Origin: Paenibacillus sp. 1011MAR3C5
GTDB lineage: Bacteria; Bacillota; Bacilli; Paenibacillales; Paenibacillaceae
Length of the DNA: 64,000 bases
Direction: 5' to 3'
NCBI RefSeq assembly: GCF_003591485.1
Contig: NZ_QZCF01000010.1
Coordinates: forward strand, 115,901-179,900
Shown here piece by piece: positions 40,884 to 49,776 of the stretch; the stretch's first letter is position 1; every line of letters begins with the position of its first letter. The position numbers and the translations under genes are program-made. Under the pieces are notes generated by a model. The model ran no database searches and was not told the DNA's origin. It saw only the letters and a program-made list of their open reading frames with translations.

Positions 40884-41678
40884 TTATGATAACGATTCAC
40901 TCCACGCCTCTATCAACAACTCGCGGAACAGTTCATCCAACTTAGCGTCAATATCGGACTTTGCGCCCGGCAATTGCGCTGCGGCTTGCTCCAATGAAGC
41001 TAGACGATCTTCAATATATGCATTGAGCAACGGAAGCCTCGGCTCATCGTCCAGCTCGTCTCCTGCCTTCTTGCGAGCAAGCAGTTCCTCAATCAACCGG
41101 TAGAGCTCGCCGTCCTTCGGCAGCAGCTCATCCACTAAGCTCTCGAAGGACATCGGCGGCATCGATCCATTGAGCAATATCCATTCGCAGGCGAGAATAG
41201 GCCGGAGAACATAGAAGTATTTCTTAAGCCGAACAACTTCGCCTTGCAGATAGGTCCGGTAGTTGCCGCGCGCCATATGCAAATAATGATAGATGCTCGC
41301 CTTGGGCGAATATGCTTCATAGCTGAGCCGGCGCAGCCGATCCGCCGTTTGGAGCGCCTCGGAATAAATAATCGGAGAGTCCAGCCACTCCATCAGCGGC
41401 GGATTGGACTTGCGGAACAGATTCAACGTCTTTCGGAGATCCCATCCGCTTATATCCAGCATCTCGCTGATCGGCCGCTCAATCACATCCCTCTTCTCAA
41501 AGATGGAGAGATACCAATCTACAGGACGCACATAGATGAAACGCACATCATAGTCGCTGTCCTGCGACGGAAAGCCCCACGCTCTGCTGCCTGATTCGCA
41601 GGCGTACAAGATGCGGACACCCTCCTCTTGCTCCAGCCGCTCCAGCTCTTGCCGGATCTTTATAGTCATGTCTGTCAT
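40884..41678 (-). CDS. RlaP-like nucleotidyltransferase (DNA polymerase beta superfamily)
   Basis: A 264-residue protein of the RlaP/YcgL-type nucleotidyltransferase family, named for its association with RNA ligases. The active-site signature is ESGSRAWGFPSQDSDYDVRFIYV, i.e. GS followed by DxD. The helical C-terminal part carries the conserved YLHMARGNYRTYL. A role in adding or trimming nucleotides at damaged RNA ends before ligation is inferred from the family and from rtcB downstream. The start ATG lies seven bases after AAGGGGG. It is divergent from the first WYL gene. Confidence 0.85.
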   Translation of the reverse strand: MTDMTIKIRQELERLEQEEGVRILYACESGSRAWGFPSQDSDYDVRFIYVRPVDWYLSIFEKRDVIERPISEMLDISGWDLRKTLNLFRKSNPPLMEWLDSPIIYSEALQTADRLRRLSYEAYSPKASIYHYLHMARGNYRTYLQGEVVRLKKYFYVLRPILACEWILLNGSMPPMSFESLVDELLPKDGELYRLIEELLARKKAGDELDDEPRLPLLNAYIEDRLASLEQAAAQLPGAKSDIDAKLDELFRELLIEAWSESLS

Positions 41679-41860
41679 TACCCTACCCCCTTCAGCTCTA
41701 GCCGCTCTTTTCGTTGATCCTATTGTCCTTTATCTACGCGTGCGCGAACAGGGTGAAAGTATGGCGACCCGAAGAAAAAACCTCCATTTCCACCACTCTA
41801 TCCTTTTGATAGAATAAAGCGTAAACCATTCAACAATCCAACCAGCGAGGAGATGCTGCT

Positions 41861-43186
41861 ATGGCAAGAGAGAGCTTCGATAAGGAAATCCAGTTTCTTC
41901 GGCTGCTCACGCTGACCGGGGATGCGTACAACCGGCAGCAATTCGCCGCCCGGCTCGGCATCTCCGTACATACCTATGACAAAACGCTGCGTTACTTGAA
42001 GGAAATGATGAACGCCAACCAACAGGGTCTCACGAATGAGCAAGACATGGCATTGACCGAAGCCATCAGGTACAACCACTATGAATCGGCCGATCCGCTG
42101 CTGCTGTTTCTCTATCGGGCGAAGTCTATTAAAGCTTCGGAGAGCCTGCGCCTTACGCTGTTGCTCTCGGCGATGCGCCAGCAAGCTTTAACCGCCATGG
42201 AGCTGATGGACCTGTGCAGCGAGAGCATGCCCGCCGATTATCCGGCGCCCGATGAAAAAACGATACGCGGCGATCTAAAATATTTGGAGGAAATCGGGGT
42301 CATCTTCCGAGCAGACGGCAAACGACCCTACCGCTACCGTGCCTCAACGGAACTTGTCGATGCGCTGACAAACGACGAACTGATCGATCTCTATGATTAT
42401 GTTGATATATTAGCGAATACGCAGATCCCTTCCGTACAAGGCTATCTGCTGCGGGATACGCTGAAGAAGGCGCTGAGGTTAAGGGGCCTCGAGACCGATA
42501 TCACCGAGTCGCATGTGTACAAATACCACTACCATTCCCGTATTCTGGACGAAGCGCATCTCTATACAATCTATCAAGCGATCGAAGGGAGGCGCAAGCT
42601 GACTTTCCTCTATCTGTCGCCGAAGAAGGAGAAGCGATACGCCTCCAAAAATACGAATCCGCTCTTCGAGCGGGAATCGGAAGGCACGGACCTGACCGTC
42701 CTGCCGCTTCGCGTCATCTATGACCATCAATATGGCAGATGGTACTTAATCGCGCATCAAGGCAAGCAAGGCGTCATGAAATTCCGTATGGAAGGATTAA
42801 CGGGTGTGGAGCTAGGCGATGCCGTGGCGGAGGAAGAGTTCGATATGCGGCTCGCCCATGCCGAGAGGCAATTGCAGCAAAGCTGGGTGATCGATTCCAT
42901 GAGACCGCTCCCTGTCAAAGTGCGTTTCTTCCGACCGGAGGGCTCGGCTCATGATTTTGTCCGGGAGCGTGTAGAGTCACAGGGGCAGTGGGGGACGATT
43001 ACAGAGGAGTCGGAATCGACCTTCATCTACGAAATCGTCGTGAATGGCATAACGGAGATCAAACCTTGGCTCAGGAGCTTCGGCTCCAGCTGCGAGGTTC
43101 TCGCTCCCTTATGGCTGCGCAAGGAATTTATCACGGAATGGAAGGAGATTCAGTCGTATTATGAACCCGTTCGAGAAGATCTTTAA
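41861..43186 (+). CDS. HTH-WYL domain regulator
   Basis: A 441-residue regulator. The N-terminal part carries two helix-turn-helix-like segments (FAARLGISVHTYDKTLRYL near 28-46, and a second near 140-155). The WYL domain (about 225-320) includes LTFLYLSPKK and VIYDHQYGRWYLIAHQ. A WCX-type extension ends the protein. WYL domains are thought to bind nucleic acid or nucleotide ligands and often control RNA-repair, defence and stress genes. It is divergent from rlaP-rtcB and overlaps the second WYL gene by 26 bases. Confidence 0.88.
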   Translation: MARESFDKEIQFLRLLTLTGDAYNRQQFAARLGISVHTYDKTLRYLKEMMNANQQGLTNEQDMALTEAIRYNHYESADPLLLFLYRAKSIKASESLRLTLLLSAMRQQALTAMELMDLCSESMPADYPAPDEKTIRGDLKYLEEIGVIFRADGKRPYRYRASTELVDALTNDELIDLYDYVDILANTQIPSVQGYLLRDTLKKALRLRGLETDITESHVYKYHYHSRILDEAHLYTIYQAIEGRRKLTFLYLSPKKEKRYASKNTNPLFERESEGTDLTVLPLRVIYDHQYGRWYLIAHQGKQGVMKFRMEGLTGVELGDAVAEEEFDMRLAHAERQLQQSWVIDSMRPLPVKVRFFRPEGSAHDFVRERVESQGQWGTITEESESTFIYEIVVNGITEIKPWLRSFGSSCEVLAPLWLRKEFITEWKEIQSYYEPVREDL

Positions 43187-43973
43187 CTATCAAATTTTAT
43201 CGCGTCTGGATGAGAGCGGCGCATTCGCCCTTACCTCTCAGGAGCGGGTATGGCTGAAATCGATGCTTGAGCTGGATGCTGCCGGGCATGCCTTTACGCC
43301 GGAAACGCTGGATAAGCTGAATGCTCTGCTGCAGAACGAGGCACCCTTCCATCTTCGGCGCATCATTGTCGAGAAGGGCCGAAACAAGGATCGGCATGTG
43401 TATCATCCCCTGCTGCGCCAGCTTCGACGCTATATCATACAGGGCCAAGGCATGAAGCTGACCACCAAGCTTAAGCATGGAGGACAGAAAGCCGATCAGA
43501 CCGGCATCCCTTACAAGCTGGAGTATTCCATGGTCAAACGGGAGTGGTACCTGCTATGGTACGGCACAAGGCAGCATAACCTCATGTCGACCAAGCTTCG
43601 CAATATTGTCGAGCTGCATCCGTGGGAGCTGCCGGCAGAGCGTACAACCACAGCCAGAGCAAGACTTCTCCAACTGCTGGAGGCGCGCAAACGGACGGCA
43701 CTCGTCGAGGTCAATCCGCTGTACAATGCGGAGCTGTCCCGTATTCTGTCAGCCTTCTCCTGCTTCGATAAGAATGTGTCCTATGAGGAAGAAACGGATA
43801 CGTACCGCATCCATATTCAGCATCTCGCGGACGAAAGTGAATTTTTGCTTTCCAAAATTCGTTTTCTCGGGCTCCGTGTCAAAGTGATTGACCAAGGCTA
43901 TATGAGAAGACGGATGCTGGAGGCCTCCACGAAGGCACTCATGAGATATGAAGCAAGCGAGCCTCTCCCGTAA
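43161..43973 (+). CDS. WYL-domain protein without HTH
   Basis: A 270-residue partner of the upstream WYL regulator. The middle part (about 95-150) contains a divergent WYL module with IPYKLEYSMVKREWYLLWYG. A C-terminal WCX-like region follows (DTYRIHIQHLADESEFLLSKIRFLG). No DNA-binding helix-turn-helix is evident, so it probably acts through the first WYL protein, perhaps as a heteromer. Translation is coupled by the 26-base overlap. The stop codon lies in the loop of its terminator. Confidence 0.8.
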   Translation: MNPFEKIFNYQILSRLDESGAFALTSQERVWLKSMLELDAAGHAFTPETLDKLNALLQNEAPFHLRRIIVEKGRNKDRHVYHPLLRQLRRYIIQGQGMKLTTKLKHGGQKADQTGIPYKLEYSMVKREWYLLWYGTRQHNLMSTKLRNIVELHPWELPAERTTTARARLLQLLEARKRTALVEVNPLYNAELSRILSAFSCFDKNVSYEEETDTYRIHIQHLADESEFLLSKIRFLGLRVKVIDQGYMRRRMLEASTKALMRYEASEPLP

Positions 43974-43990
43974 CGGGCAGAGGCTCTTAT
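43959..43990 (+). terminator. Terminator enclosing the stop of the second WYL gene
   Basis: GAGCCTCT and AGAGGCTC outer arms with CCCGT/ACGGG inside, then TTATTC. The TAA stop codon (43971-43973) sits at the tip of the hairpin. Confidence 0.75.
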
Positions 43991-44044
43991 TCATGGAATG
44001 ATCCATCCGCTCAGAGCCCAATATGCCAGCCATCGATGCTCTCT

Positions 44045-44755
44045 TCAGATAATCCCCTTCGACCAATCCAACTCCAGCATCATGCGAAGCTCCTCGAAGC
44101 TCCACCTTGTCACATTCGGTGGGAACTGATCCGCCTCAGAGCAAGCCGCCAGCTTATGGTTCTCATCCAGCTCATACGTCTTGAAGAAATATGGCCCGCT
44201 TTCCGGCTCCAGCGAAATGCTGCGATCTTCATTCACCATGATGGAAAAGGAGTGAAGCGGAATAGAAAGCCCCTCTCCCCTGCACTTGATATAGCTCTCC
44301 TTCAGTGTCCACAATTCGTAGAAGTGCGGCAATCGCCCCCCGTGATTATAGGACATCAGCCGCTGATATTCCCGTTCGGACAGAAACGATTCCGCAATAT
44401 TCATATCAATGGGCTTAATTTCTTCCACATCAATGCCCACAGGGGCTTGGCTTACGAACACGGCCACCCATTCTCCCGAATGAGACACGTTAAAATGGAA
44501 GGAGCCATGGCTGACTAATGACGGCTTGCCATACTCATTTTTTGCAAAACGAATATGCTCATTGTCGAGCCCAAGCCGACTCACTATAGCAGCACGCACA
44601 AGCGCCTCACCCAGCAGAGTCCGATACGCATCCTTCAACAACCTCAGCTTCTTTACTCTCCCCCTCTTCTCCTCAGATACCTGATTAAGCAGCCAGTTAT
44701 AGTCATCCATCCCCAGAATGGACGGTATGTTCAATATGATAATTTCAACGTTCAA
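44045..44755 (-). CDS. sfp: 4'-phosphopantetheinyl transferase, Sfp type
   Basis: A 236-residue enzyme that loads the phosphopantetheine arm of CoA onto carrier proteins of NRPS, PKS or fatty acid synthases. Family motifs are FNVSHSGEWV, the Mg-binding Asp109 and Glu111 in VGIDVEEI, and WTLKESYIK (Trp149, Lys152, Glu153). The length fits Sfp rather than the smaller AcpS. The start is taken as TTG at 44755, nine bases after GGGGGTG. A longer frame back to 44809 has no ribosome site. No NRPS or PKS is in the window; the FabF-like gene at 5 kb is far away. Confidence 0.88.
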   Translation of the reverse strand: MNVEIIILNIPSILGMDDYNWLLNQVSEEKRGRVKKLRLLKDAYRTLLGEALVRAAIVSRLGLDNEHIRFAKNEYGKPSLVSHGSFHFNVSHSGEWVAVFVSQAPVGIDVEEIKPIDMNIAESFLSEREYQRLMSYNHGGRLPHFYELWTLKESYIKCRGEGLSIPLHSFSIMVNEDRSISLEPESGPYFFKTYELDENHKLAACSEADQFPPNVTRWSFEELRMMLELDWSKGII

Positions 44756-45104
44756 CTTGTTAAACACCCCCACTCGATGTCGGCCTTTGGACGCATATCC
44801 ATCACACATGTCCCACCCTTATCGTAGTGAATGCATCCAACTTTTGTAAGGGAGATTTTTGTGAGAATTGGGGGAAATTTCAATGATCTTGCATGAATTA
44901 GTCATTTTAGCGGTTGAAAATGGCATTGTATAGGAGGTATGCTAATTACGTTTTTTTATAACTGTTTTTTGAAAAAGGAGGGAATGCTTTCGCGTATTCG
45001 GATTGCACGATCCATACCATCAGGGGGAGTCCAAACATAATTGTATAAACCATACCGATCATTCCAGCTACGTACGAATCCGATGATTGAAGGAGGTTTA
45101 CAAA
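44756..45104. other. Intergenic region between sfp and the DoxX-like gene
   Basis: This 349-base stretch holds no recognisable gene. It contains AT-rich promoter-like sequence (TTGAAA at about 44915) and a GGAGG-preceded 18-codon frame at 44984-45040 that is too close to its ribosome site to be convincing. The AAGGAGG of the next gene ends it. Confidence 0.4.
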
Positions 45105-46091
45105 ATGTTCCCTGCTTCGCCGGCCTATGTCCCGGTACTCTTACACGTAAAATGGTTCATTCGGGACCATGACTGGACACCGCAGGCTATTTCTCGCGTT
45201 ATAACCCCTACGTTTCTTTTTTGGCTAGGTTTTACCCTGTTCGTACTGTTAATCGTTTCTTTAAGCACCCCATATCTCAACCGCCATCCATGGAGCATGG
45301 CCGTCGACCGCTTCATGAACCGGCTGAAGCCCCATATGCTTACCGTCCTTCGCGTAGGCCTTAGCATCGGGTTGATTATGCAACTGGCTACCGGCACCTA
45401 CCTGGCGCCAACACTTGTATCCGATGATCCCGGCGTCTATGTCATCCTAACGATCGCCATTCTAGGTTTGGTTCACAAGCGAACGCTTGTTATAAGCGGG
45501 GCCGCTATTCTTACGCTTTACCTTATCGTTTCACGCCAATATGGTTTGTTTCATGCGTTCGACTATATGTTTTACCTCGGTATCATCTACACGTTGTTCG
45601 TTGCGAATACTCGCTTTCACTACACCTACCCCATCGTACTCTATCTCTTCTCGGGAATCTCTCTCGCCTGGCTGGCGATGGAGAAATTCACGCTCGCCAA
45701 GCTCGCTTGCTCGCTGATGCATGAATACGGCATTCCTTCTTTAGGTTTTACGGTAGAGGATTTTGTCTTGATCAGCGCCTTTATTGAAATTGGACTGGCT
45801 TGGGCCTTTATAGCCGGCTTGTTGAACCGGTTCAGCGCGCTTATGTTAACGGGTCTCTTCCTGACGACAACAATGATATTCGGCGTAACCGAAATCATCG
45901 GACACGCCGTTGTCCACACGCTTCTGCTTGTCTTCATCATCGGCGGCAGAGACGCCTCCACAACGCTTCATCGTCTAGTGCCTAACCCCATTCTGCGGCA
46001 CACGAGCGTACTTGTATCGTTCGCGCTGCTATTATTCGGCCTCATGGCAATCTACGTCTGGATGGGACAGCCGAGTAGCTGGTTCGTCTAA
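45105..46091 (+). CDS. DoxX-like multi-helix membrane protein
   Basis: A 328-residue integral membrane protein with eight or nine predicted helices. The segment LAWLAMEKFTLAKLACSLMHEYG, with a Glu-Lys pair at the end of a helix, resembles DoxX/DoxD-like proteins, as does the overall layout. The identity is tentative. The start is ATG at 45105 after AAGGAGG; the upstream in-frame TTG is the beginning of the ribosome site. It stands alone. Its downstream gap contains three hairpins. Confidence 0.6.
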   Translation: MFPASPAYVPVLLHVKWFIRDHDWTPQAISRVITPTFLFWLGFTLFVLLIVSLSTPYLNRHPWSMAVDRFMNRLKPHMLTVLRVGLSIGLIMQLATGTYLAPTLVSDDPGVYVILTIAILGLVHKRTLVISGAAILTLYLIVSRQYGLFHAFDYMFYLGIIYTLFVANTRFHYTYPIVLYLFSGISLAWLAMEKFTLAKLACSLMHEYGIPSLGFTVEDFVLISAFIEIGLAWAFIAGLLNRFSALMLTGLFLTTTMIFGVTEIIGHAVVHTLLLVFIIGGRDASTTLHRLVPNPILRHTSVLVSFALLLFGLMAIYVWMGQPSSWFV

Positions 46092-46192
46092 CAACACTTC
46101 ATTTATTCTGTCATCGTATGCCAACAAACCTTCATTCATGAACAGGATGATGGTTCCTTTAGCCTATAGGTGCAGCCGGAACTCTGGACAGG

Positions 46193-46328
46193 CAGCCGCC
46201 CTGGCGAAGGACTCATTCGTCGGCGGCTGTAGGTCTGTAGAAGTGGGCGATAACAACATCTTTGTCCGCAATCGGACAAAGATGGGAATCGCTCAATCAT
46301 GCCCGATCCCTCCATCTGCCGGATCGGG
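46193..46328. repeat. Three consecutive perfect hairpins
   Basis: Within the 381-base gap before padR are three inverted repeats. Pair 1: CAGCCGCC (46193) / GGCGGCTG (46222). Pair 2: CATCTTTGTCCG (46257) / CGGACAAAGATG (46273), four-base loop. Pair 3: CCCGATCC (46302) / GGATCGGG (46321). None has a T-tract. The arms differ in sequence, so this is not a simple tandem repeat. A structured RNA, a decayed element or stacked terminator remnants are possible. No gene is seen in the rest of the gap. Confidence 0.55.
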
Positions 46329-46472
46329 TTCATTCTTGGTAGCGACTTATGACGGACAAATACATGTACCTCCAATCCCTATAGCTTGAAATCTCATTAA
46401 CCTAGTTATATACTTATACCTAGATATTCGATGCATTGAAAATAAAGGTATGGGAGGAGATGATACGGAGCC

Positions 46473-46805
46473 ATGAAAATCAACAAGGAATTGATGAAAG
46501 GAAGCACCGTCATCCTGATTCTGTCGTTACTTGGCCGAAAGGATATGTACGGCTATGAAATGACGAAGGAAATCGAACGGAGCTCGGCCAATGTGTTCAC
46601 CTTCAAGGAAGGCACGCTATATCCGATTCTGCATACGCTTGAGGTGGAGCGCATGGTCGAGGCCTATTGGCATGAAGAAGGCGGGAGGAAACGCAAGTAT
46701 TACCGTATTACAGAGGAAGGACTGCGCCAGCTGGAAGAGAAGCATAAGGAATGGACGCTGTTCCGCACAACGGTAGATCGCGTAATCGGGGAGGGCAGCT
46801 TATGA
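46473..46805 (+). CDS. PadR-family transcriptional regulator
   Basis: A 110-residue winged-helix repressor. Typical features are LSLLGRKDMYGYEMTKEIE in the recognition region, FKEGTLYPILHTLE and GGRKRKYYRITEEGLRQL for the wing, and a C-terminal dimerisation helix. The stop overlaps the start of the following membrane gene (ATGA), the usual arrangement for PadR regulators paired with a membrane protein bearing a helical prefix domain. It probably represses its own operon. Confidence 0.92.
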   Translation: MKINKELMKGSTVILILSLLGRKDMYGYEMTKEIERSSANVFTFKEGTLYPILHTLEVERMVEAYWHEEGGRKRKYYRITEEGLRQLEEKHKEWTLFRTTVDRVIGEGSL

Positions 46806-48160
46806 CTGATCCTATCGCCAGCCACCCTTTGGTTATCGCTTACATAGAAGAGATTTGCGCTCATGTGAAAGCCAGAGATGTGCATGAAGATATTAAGCTG
46901 GAGCTGCTCGGACATCTTACGGAGCGGATCGAAGAGTTAATGGAAGACGAATCAACTTCCCTAGAGGAAGCCATCAAGGCAGCTGTGAAGCAAATGGGGG
47001 ACGCCAAGCCCGTGGGCGTTGGCCTCAATGCCGCGCATAAGCCGAAGCCGGAGTGGAGCGTGATCGGCTTAATCGCCGCCATGATTGGCATTGCGTTGTT
47101 CACTTTTCTGTTCGCCCTGCCGGAATCGACGCAAAGCAGCACGTCCCTTCTTCCAAAAGTCGTCTATGGATTAATAGGAATCGTTTTGCTCGTTGCGCTC
47201 TACTTTGCCAACTATCACAAGCTGCTGAAGCTGTCGTGGCCCCTGTACTGGGCGACAATTATATTGATGGCACTTACACAACTCTACGGGTCTGAGATGA
47301 ATGGCTCTACGAAATGGCTTAGGATCGGCACCATATCGCTGAACATTTTTGCCTACTCTCCATATCTTCTCATGATCGCGTTTGCTGGCATTATCTATAT
47401 GCAAAGAGAGAAAGAGAATACTGCTTCTAACCCCGATTTTCGTAGTCAGTTCATGGACGGGCTTAAGCGAGTAGCTGTATTTATTTTAATTCCGGCCTAC
47501 TTGTATCTGAGCGCTCCTGAGTTGGCAGAGCTCATCATATACTCGTTTGGCTTGTTCGTTTTGCTTCTCTTGTATGGCAGACTTCGCTTTTTGACCTTAT
47601 GTATAGGGTCGTTTGCGGTTATTACCTACATAATGATCACGCATACATCCTATCGTTTTACTTATGTATGGGAAAGGATCACAGGATATCTGAGTAACAA
47701 TCCGGATGCCAATTTCCAATCCGTCCGCTCCGTGGAAGCCATCCAATCTGGCGGCATGTGGGGGCACGGACTTGCGATCCCTAATAACCGATTGCCTCAT
47801 CAAAGCAATGAAATGATGTATTCCTACCTGATTTACAGCCTCGGCTGGGTATTCGGAGCTGCGATTGCCCTTCTCATCCTGGCTTTTATCGTTCGGATTG
47901 TTCGTATGGGCTTCAAGACTAATGATTTCTACGGAAGAGGCCTTGTGATCGGCTTATGCGCCGTGTTCGGCATTCGTCTTGTCTGGAATTTGCTTATGTG
48001 CCTCGGAGTGCTGCCGATCATGGGCATCGAGCTGCCATTCCTCCATCTCAGCTCCGTATCCGTCTTGGAATTCGCCTTGGTCGGTCTTATGCTTAGCGTG
48101 TATAGACGGAAGGATATGGTAGGGCGTTCCATTGCCTTGCAATCGCCAACACAGACATAA
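46802..48160 (+). CDS. HAAS-like prefix plus FtsW/RodA-like membrane protein
   Basis: A 452-residue protein. The N-terminal 80 residues form a soluble helical prefix (EDIKLELLGHLTERIEELM) of the permease-prefix/HAAS type often coupled to PadR. About ten membrane helices follow. The patterns GSTKWLRIGTISLNIFAYSP and the C-terminal GIELPFLHLSS resemble the FtsW/RodA/SpoVE (SEDS) family. SEDS proteins polymerise glycan strands, but the periplasmic loops here are short and the catalytic Asp was not located with confidence. The start overlaps padR by four bases, after GGAGGG. Confidence 0.75.
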   Translation: MTDPIASHPLVIAYIEEICAHVKARDVHEDIKLELLGHLTERIEELMEDESTSLEEAIKAAVKQMGDAKPVGVGLNAAHKPKPEWSVIGLIAAMIGIALFTFLFALPESTQSSTSLLPKVVYGLIGIVLLVALYFANYHKLLKLSWPLYWATIILMALTQLYGSEMNGSTKWLRIGTISLNIFAYSPYLLMIAFAGIIYMQREKENTASNPDFRSQFMDGLKRVAVFILIPAYLYLSAPELAELIIYSFGLFVLLLLYGRLRFLTLCIGSFAVITYIMITHTSYRFTYVWERITGYLSNNPDANFQSVRSVEAIQSGGMWGHGLAIPNNRLPHQSNEMMYSYLIYSLGWVFGAAIALLILAFIVRIVRMGFKTNDFYGRGLVIGLCAVFGIRLVWNLLMCLGVLPIMGIELPFLHLSSVSVLEFALVGLMLSVYRRKDMVGRSIALQSPTQT

Positions 48161-48204
48161 TACGAGATTCGAAGTGATCGATACACCATTAGCGTGCAAG
48201 ACAG

Positions 48205-48290
48205 AAAAAAGGAATTTGTACCTATTAGAAGGCGAAGTTCCGTTGCCGAGCAACATCTCCGCTCCTTAGGACAAATTCCTTTTGTTCATT
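48205..48290. terminator. Long bidirectional terminator hairpin
   Basis: AAAGGAATTTGT (48208) and ACAAATTCCTTT (48271) form the base of a long stem extended by CCTA/TTAGG. There are A6 on the left and TTTT on the right. Convergent genes lie on both sides. Confidence 0.75.
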
Positions 48291-48315
48291 ATGGTTTGTA
48301 CAGTTACGTGTTAAC

Positions 48316-49068
48316 TTAAATCTCCTTGCGCTGCATGTGAGCGAGGCCTCCAAGCAAAAACACGACGAAGCTCCCTCCGACTGTAATAAGCACATTCTCA
48401 AGCGGAAGCGTAAAGGCACCGAATTCCATGCCTCCACCACTGACTGACAGCATGGCAAGCGCGGGCTGGGCCCATGGATAAAACGGACCGTAGTCTGCGG
48501 AATTCACGATCAGAATATTCGGCAGCGTAAACGCCACATTGATAGCGAGCGGAGCGGCAAAGCTGCTCCAGCCGATGGAAGCCCACAGCTGCAAAGCCGC
48601 AAGCGGCAAGCAGGCTACCCATCCACTCAGGAGCGAAGGCAAAGCGATGGCCCAATCTACCCCGCCTGCTATATGATGATATTGGGTTGCCAGGACCAGT
48701 GCGGCCATAATCAGCAGCTGCGTAATAGCCAGTAAAACAGCTACCGTTACGAACTTTGCCATATACAGCCCCGTTCTTGTCACCGGCAGCGACAGCATGC
48801 TCTTCCAGCCGCCGCCCCCATGCTCGAAACGGCATACGAACGAAGCGAATATGCCGGTCAGAATCGGGAGCAGCAGCATCGCATGCAGCGTAAGCACAGC
48901 CGATTGAAGCACGACATAGCGATCTGCATCAGCCGTGCCATCAAACGACGCTAGCAGGCCGATGACGAGGCCGATCACCGGGCTCACTGGAACAAGCAGC
49001 CAGATCGGGGACCGCCCCAGCTTTAGCCGCTCAGATGCCAGCAGGCCTATAAAGGATTTTAACCTCAT
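48316..49068 (-). CDS. ABC-2 type permease subunit (second)
   Basis: A 250-residue six-helix permease of the lantibiotic-immunity/bacitracin-export group. Typical are the short N-terminal cytoplasmic stretch LLASERLKLGRSPIWLL and FEHGGGGWKSMLSLPVTR, the equivalent of the conserved EHxxxxWK. Its start codon is adjacent to the stop of the first permease gene, so they form a heterodimeric channel with the ATPase encoded upstream. Confidence 0.85.
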   Translation of the reverse strand: MRLKSFIGLLASERLKLGRSPIWLLVPVSPVIGLVIGLLASFDGTADADRYVVLQSAVLTLHAMLLLPILTGIFASFVCRFEHGGGGWKSMLSLPVTRTGLYMAKFVTVAVLLAITQLLIMAALVLATQYHHIAGGVDWAIALPSLLSGWVACLPLAALQLWASIGWSSFAAPLAINVAFTLPNILIVNSADYGPFYPWAQPALAMLSVSGGGMEFGAFTLPLENVLITVGGSFVVFLLGGLAHMQRKEI

Positions 49069-49776
49069 CTAGTTCACATCCCTTCTGGCAAAATGAACCG
49101 TCCCCGCAAGCAGCACAATGAATCCGCCCAGAGCTCCTGCCGCCAAAAAAATCTCTTGATTCTGCGCCTTATAGGCAAGCAGCGGCCAGGTGAGGGGAAG
49201 CCATTCTGCGATGGCGAACATCGACAAGACAGCGAGCACGACACCCAGCGTAATGGGAATCGCCTGATTGCGCAGCGTCAGACACATCCATAGCAGCAAG
49301 GCCAGGAGCGGCAGGGCTGCGATGAACGGATAGAAGCCCAGCTTTGCAATATCAGCCAAAGGGAGCGGCGACCCGAAGCCAAGTCCCAACCCAAGCGCAG
49401 CCGTTCCCAACGCCAGCAGTACGCATGACACGCCGAGCATAATCACGGCGACCGCAAATTTGGCAAAAAACACCGCCGTTCGCGAAATCGGCAAAGCAAG
49501 CAGCTGCTTCCACGAGCTTGTGTTATGCTCGATATTCGCGATAAGCGAGCATAGAATCGTAATGCCCATCAGCAGGGCTATCGGCACAAAAACAGCCATA
49601 TTGTCGAGCAAACCGCCCCACAGATCGTCTGCGTACAGTTTCTTCAAATAGTCATATCGCAAGCCGAAATTAAGCGCCTGCATCGCGATCAGGCCGACGG
49701 GTCCAAGACAGACGAGAAACCAGAAGCCCTTCCCCTTCAGCTTGAGCCAATCGGCTCGCATTGCCCTCAGCATCAT
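49069..49776 (-). CDS. ABC-2 type permease subunit (first)
   Basis: A 235-residue six-helix permease related to LanE/LanG and BcrB. It shows IEHNTSSWKQLLALPISR, the counterpart of the EHxxxxWK element in its sister permease. It overlaps the ATPase gene by four bases. The pair may expel or move peptide antibiotics that act at the membrane surface. Low identity between the two subunits indicates an old duplication. Confidence 0.85.
   Translation of the reverse strand: MMLRAMRADWLKLKGKGFWFLVCLGPVGLIAMQALNFGLRYDYLKKLYADDLWGGLLDNMAVFVPIALLMGITILCSLIANIEHNTSSWKQLLALPISRTAVFFAKFAVAVIMLGVSCVLLALGTAALGLGLGFGSPLPLADIAKLGFYPFIAALPLLALLLWMCLTLRNQAIPITLGVVLAVLSMFAIAEWLPLTWPLLAYKAQNQEIFLAAGALGGFIVLLAGTVHFARRDVN

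Noticed and set aside
44984..45040. 18-codon frame after AAAGGAGGG
   Set aside because: The ATG is only about two bases from the ribosome site and the peptide has no features; kept only as a note in the gap entry.
46082..46472. Integron attC-like site (GTCTAAC start and hairpins)
   Set aside because: No matching GTTRRRY end at a suitable distance, no integrase, and the hairpins do not fit the attC R/L box plan.
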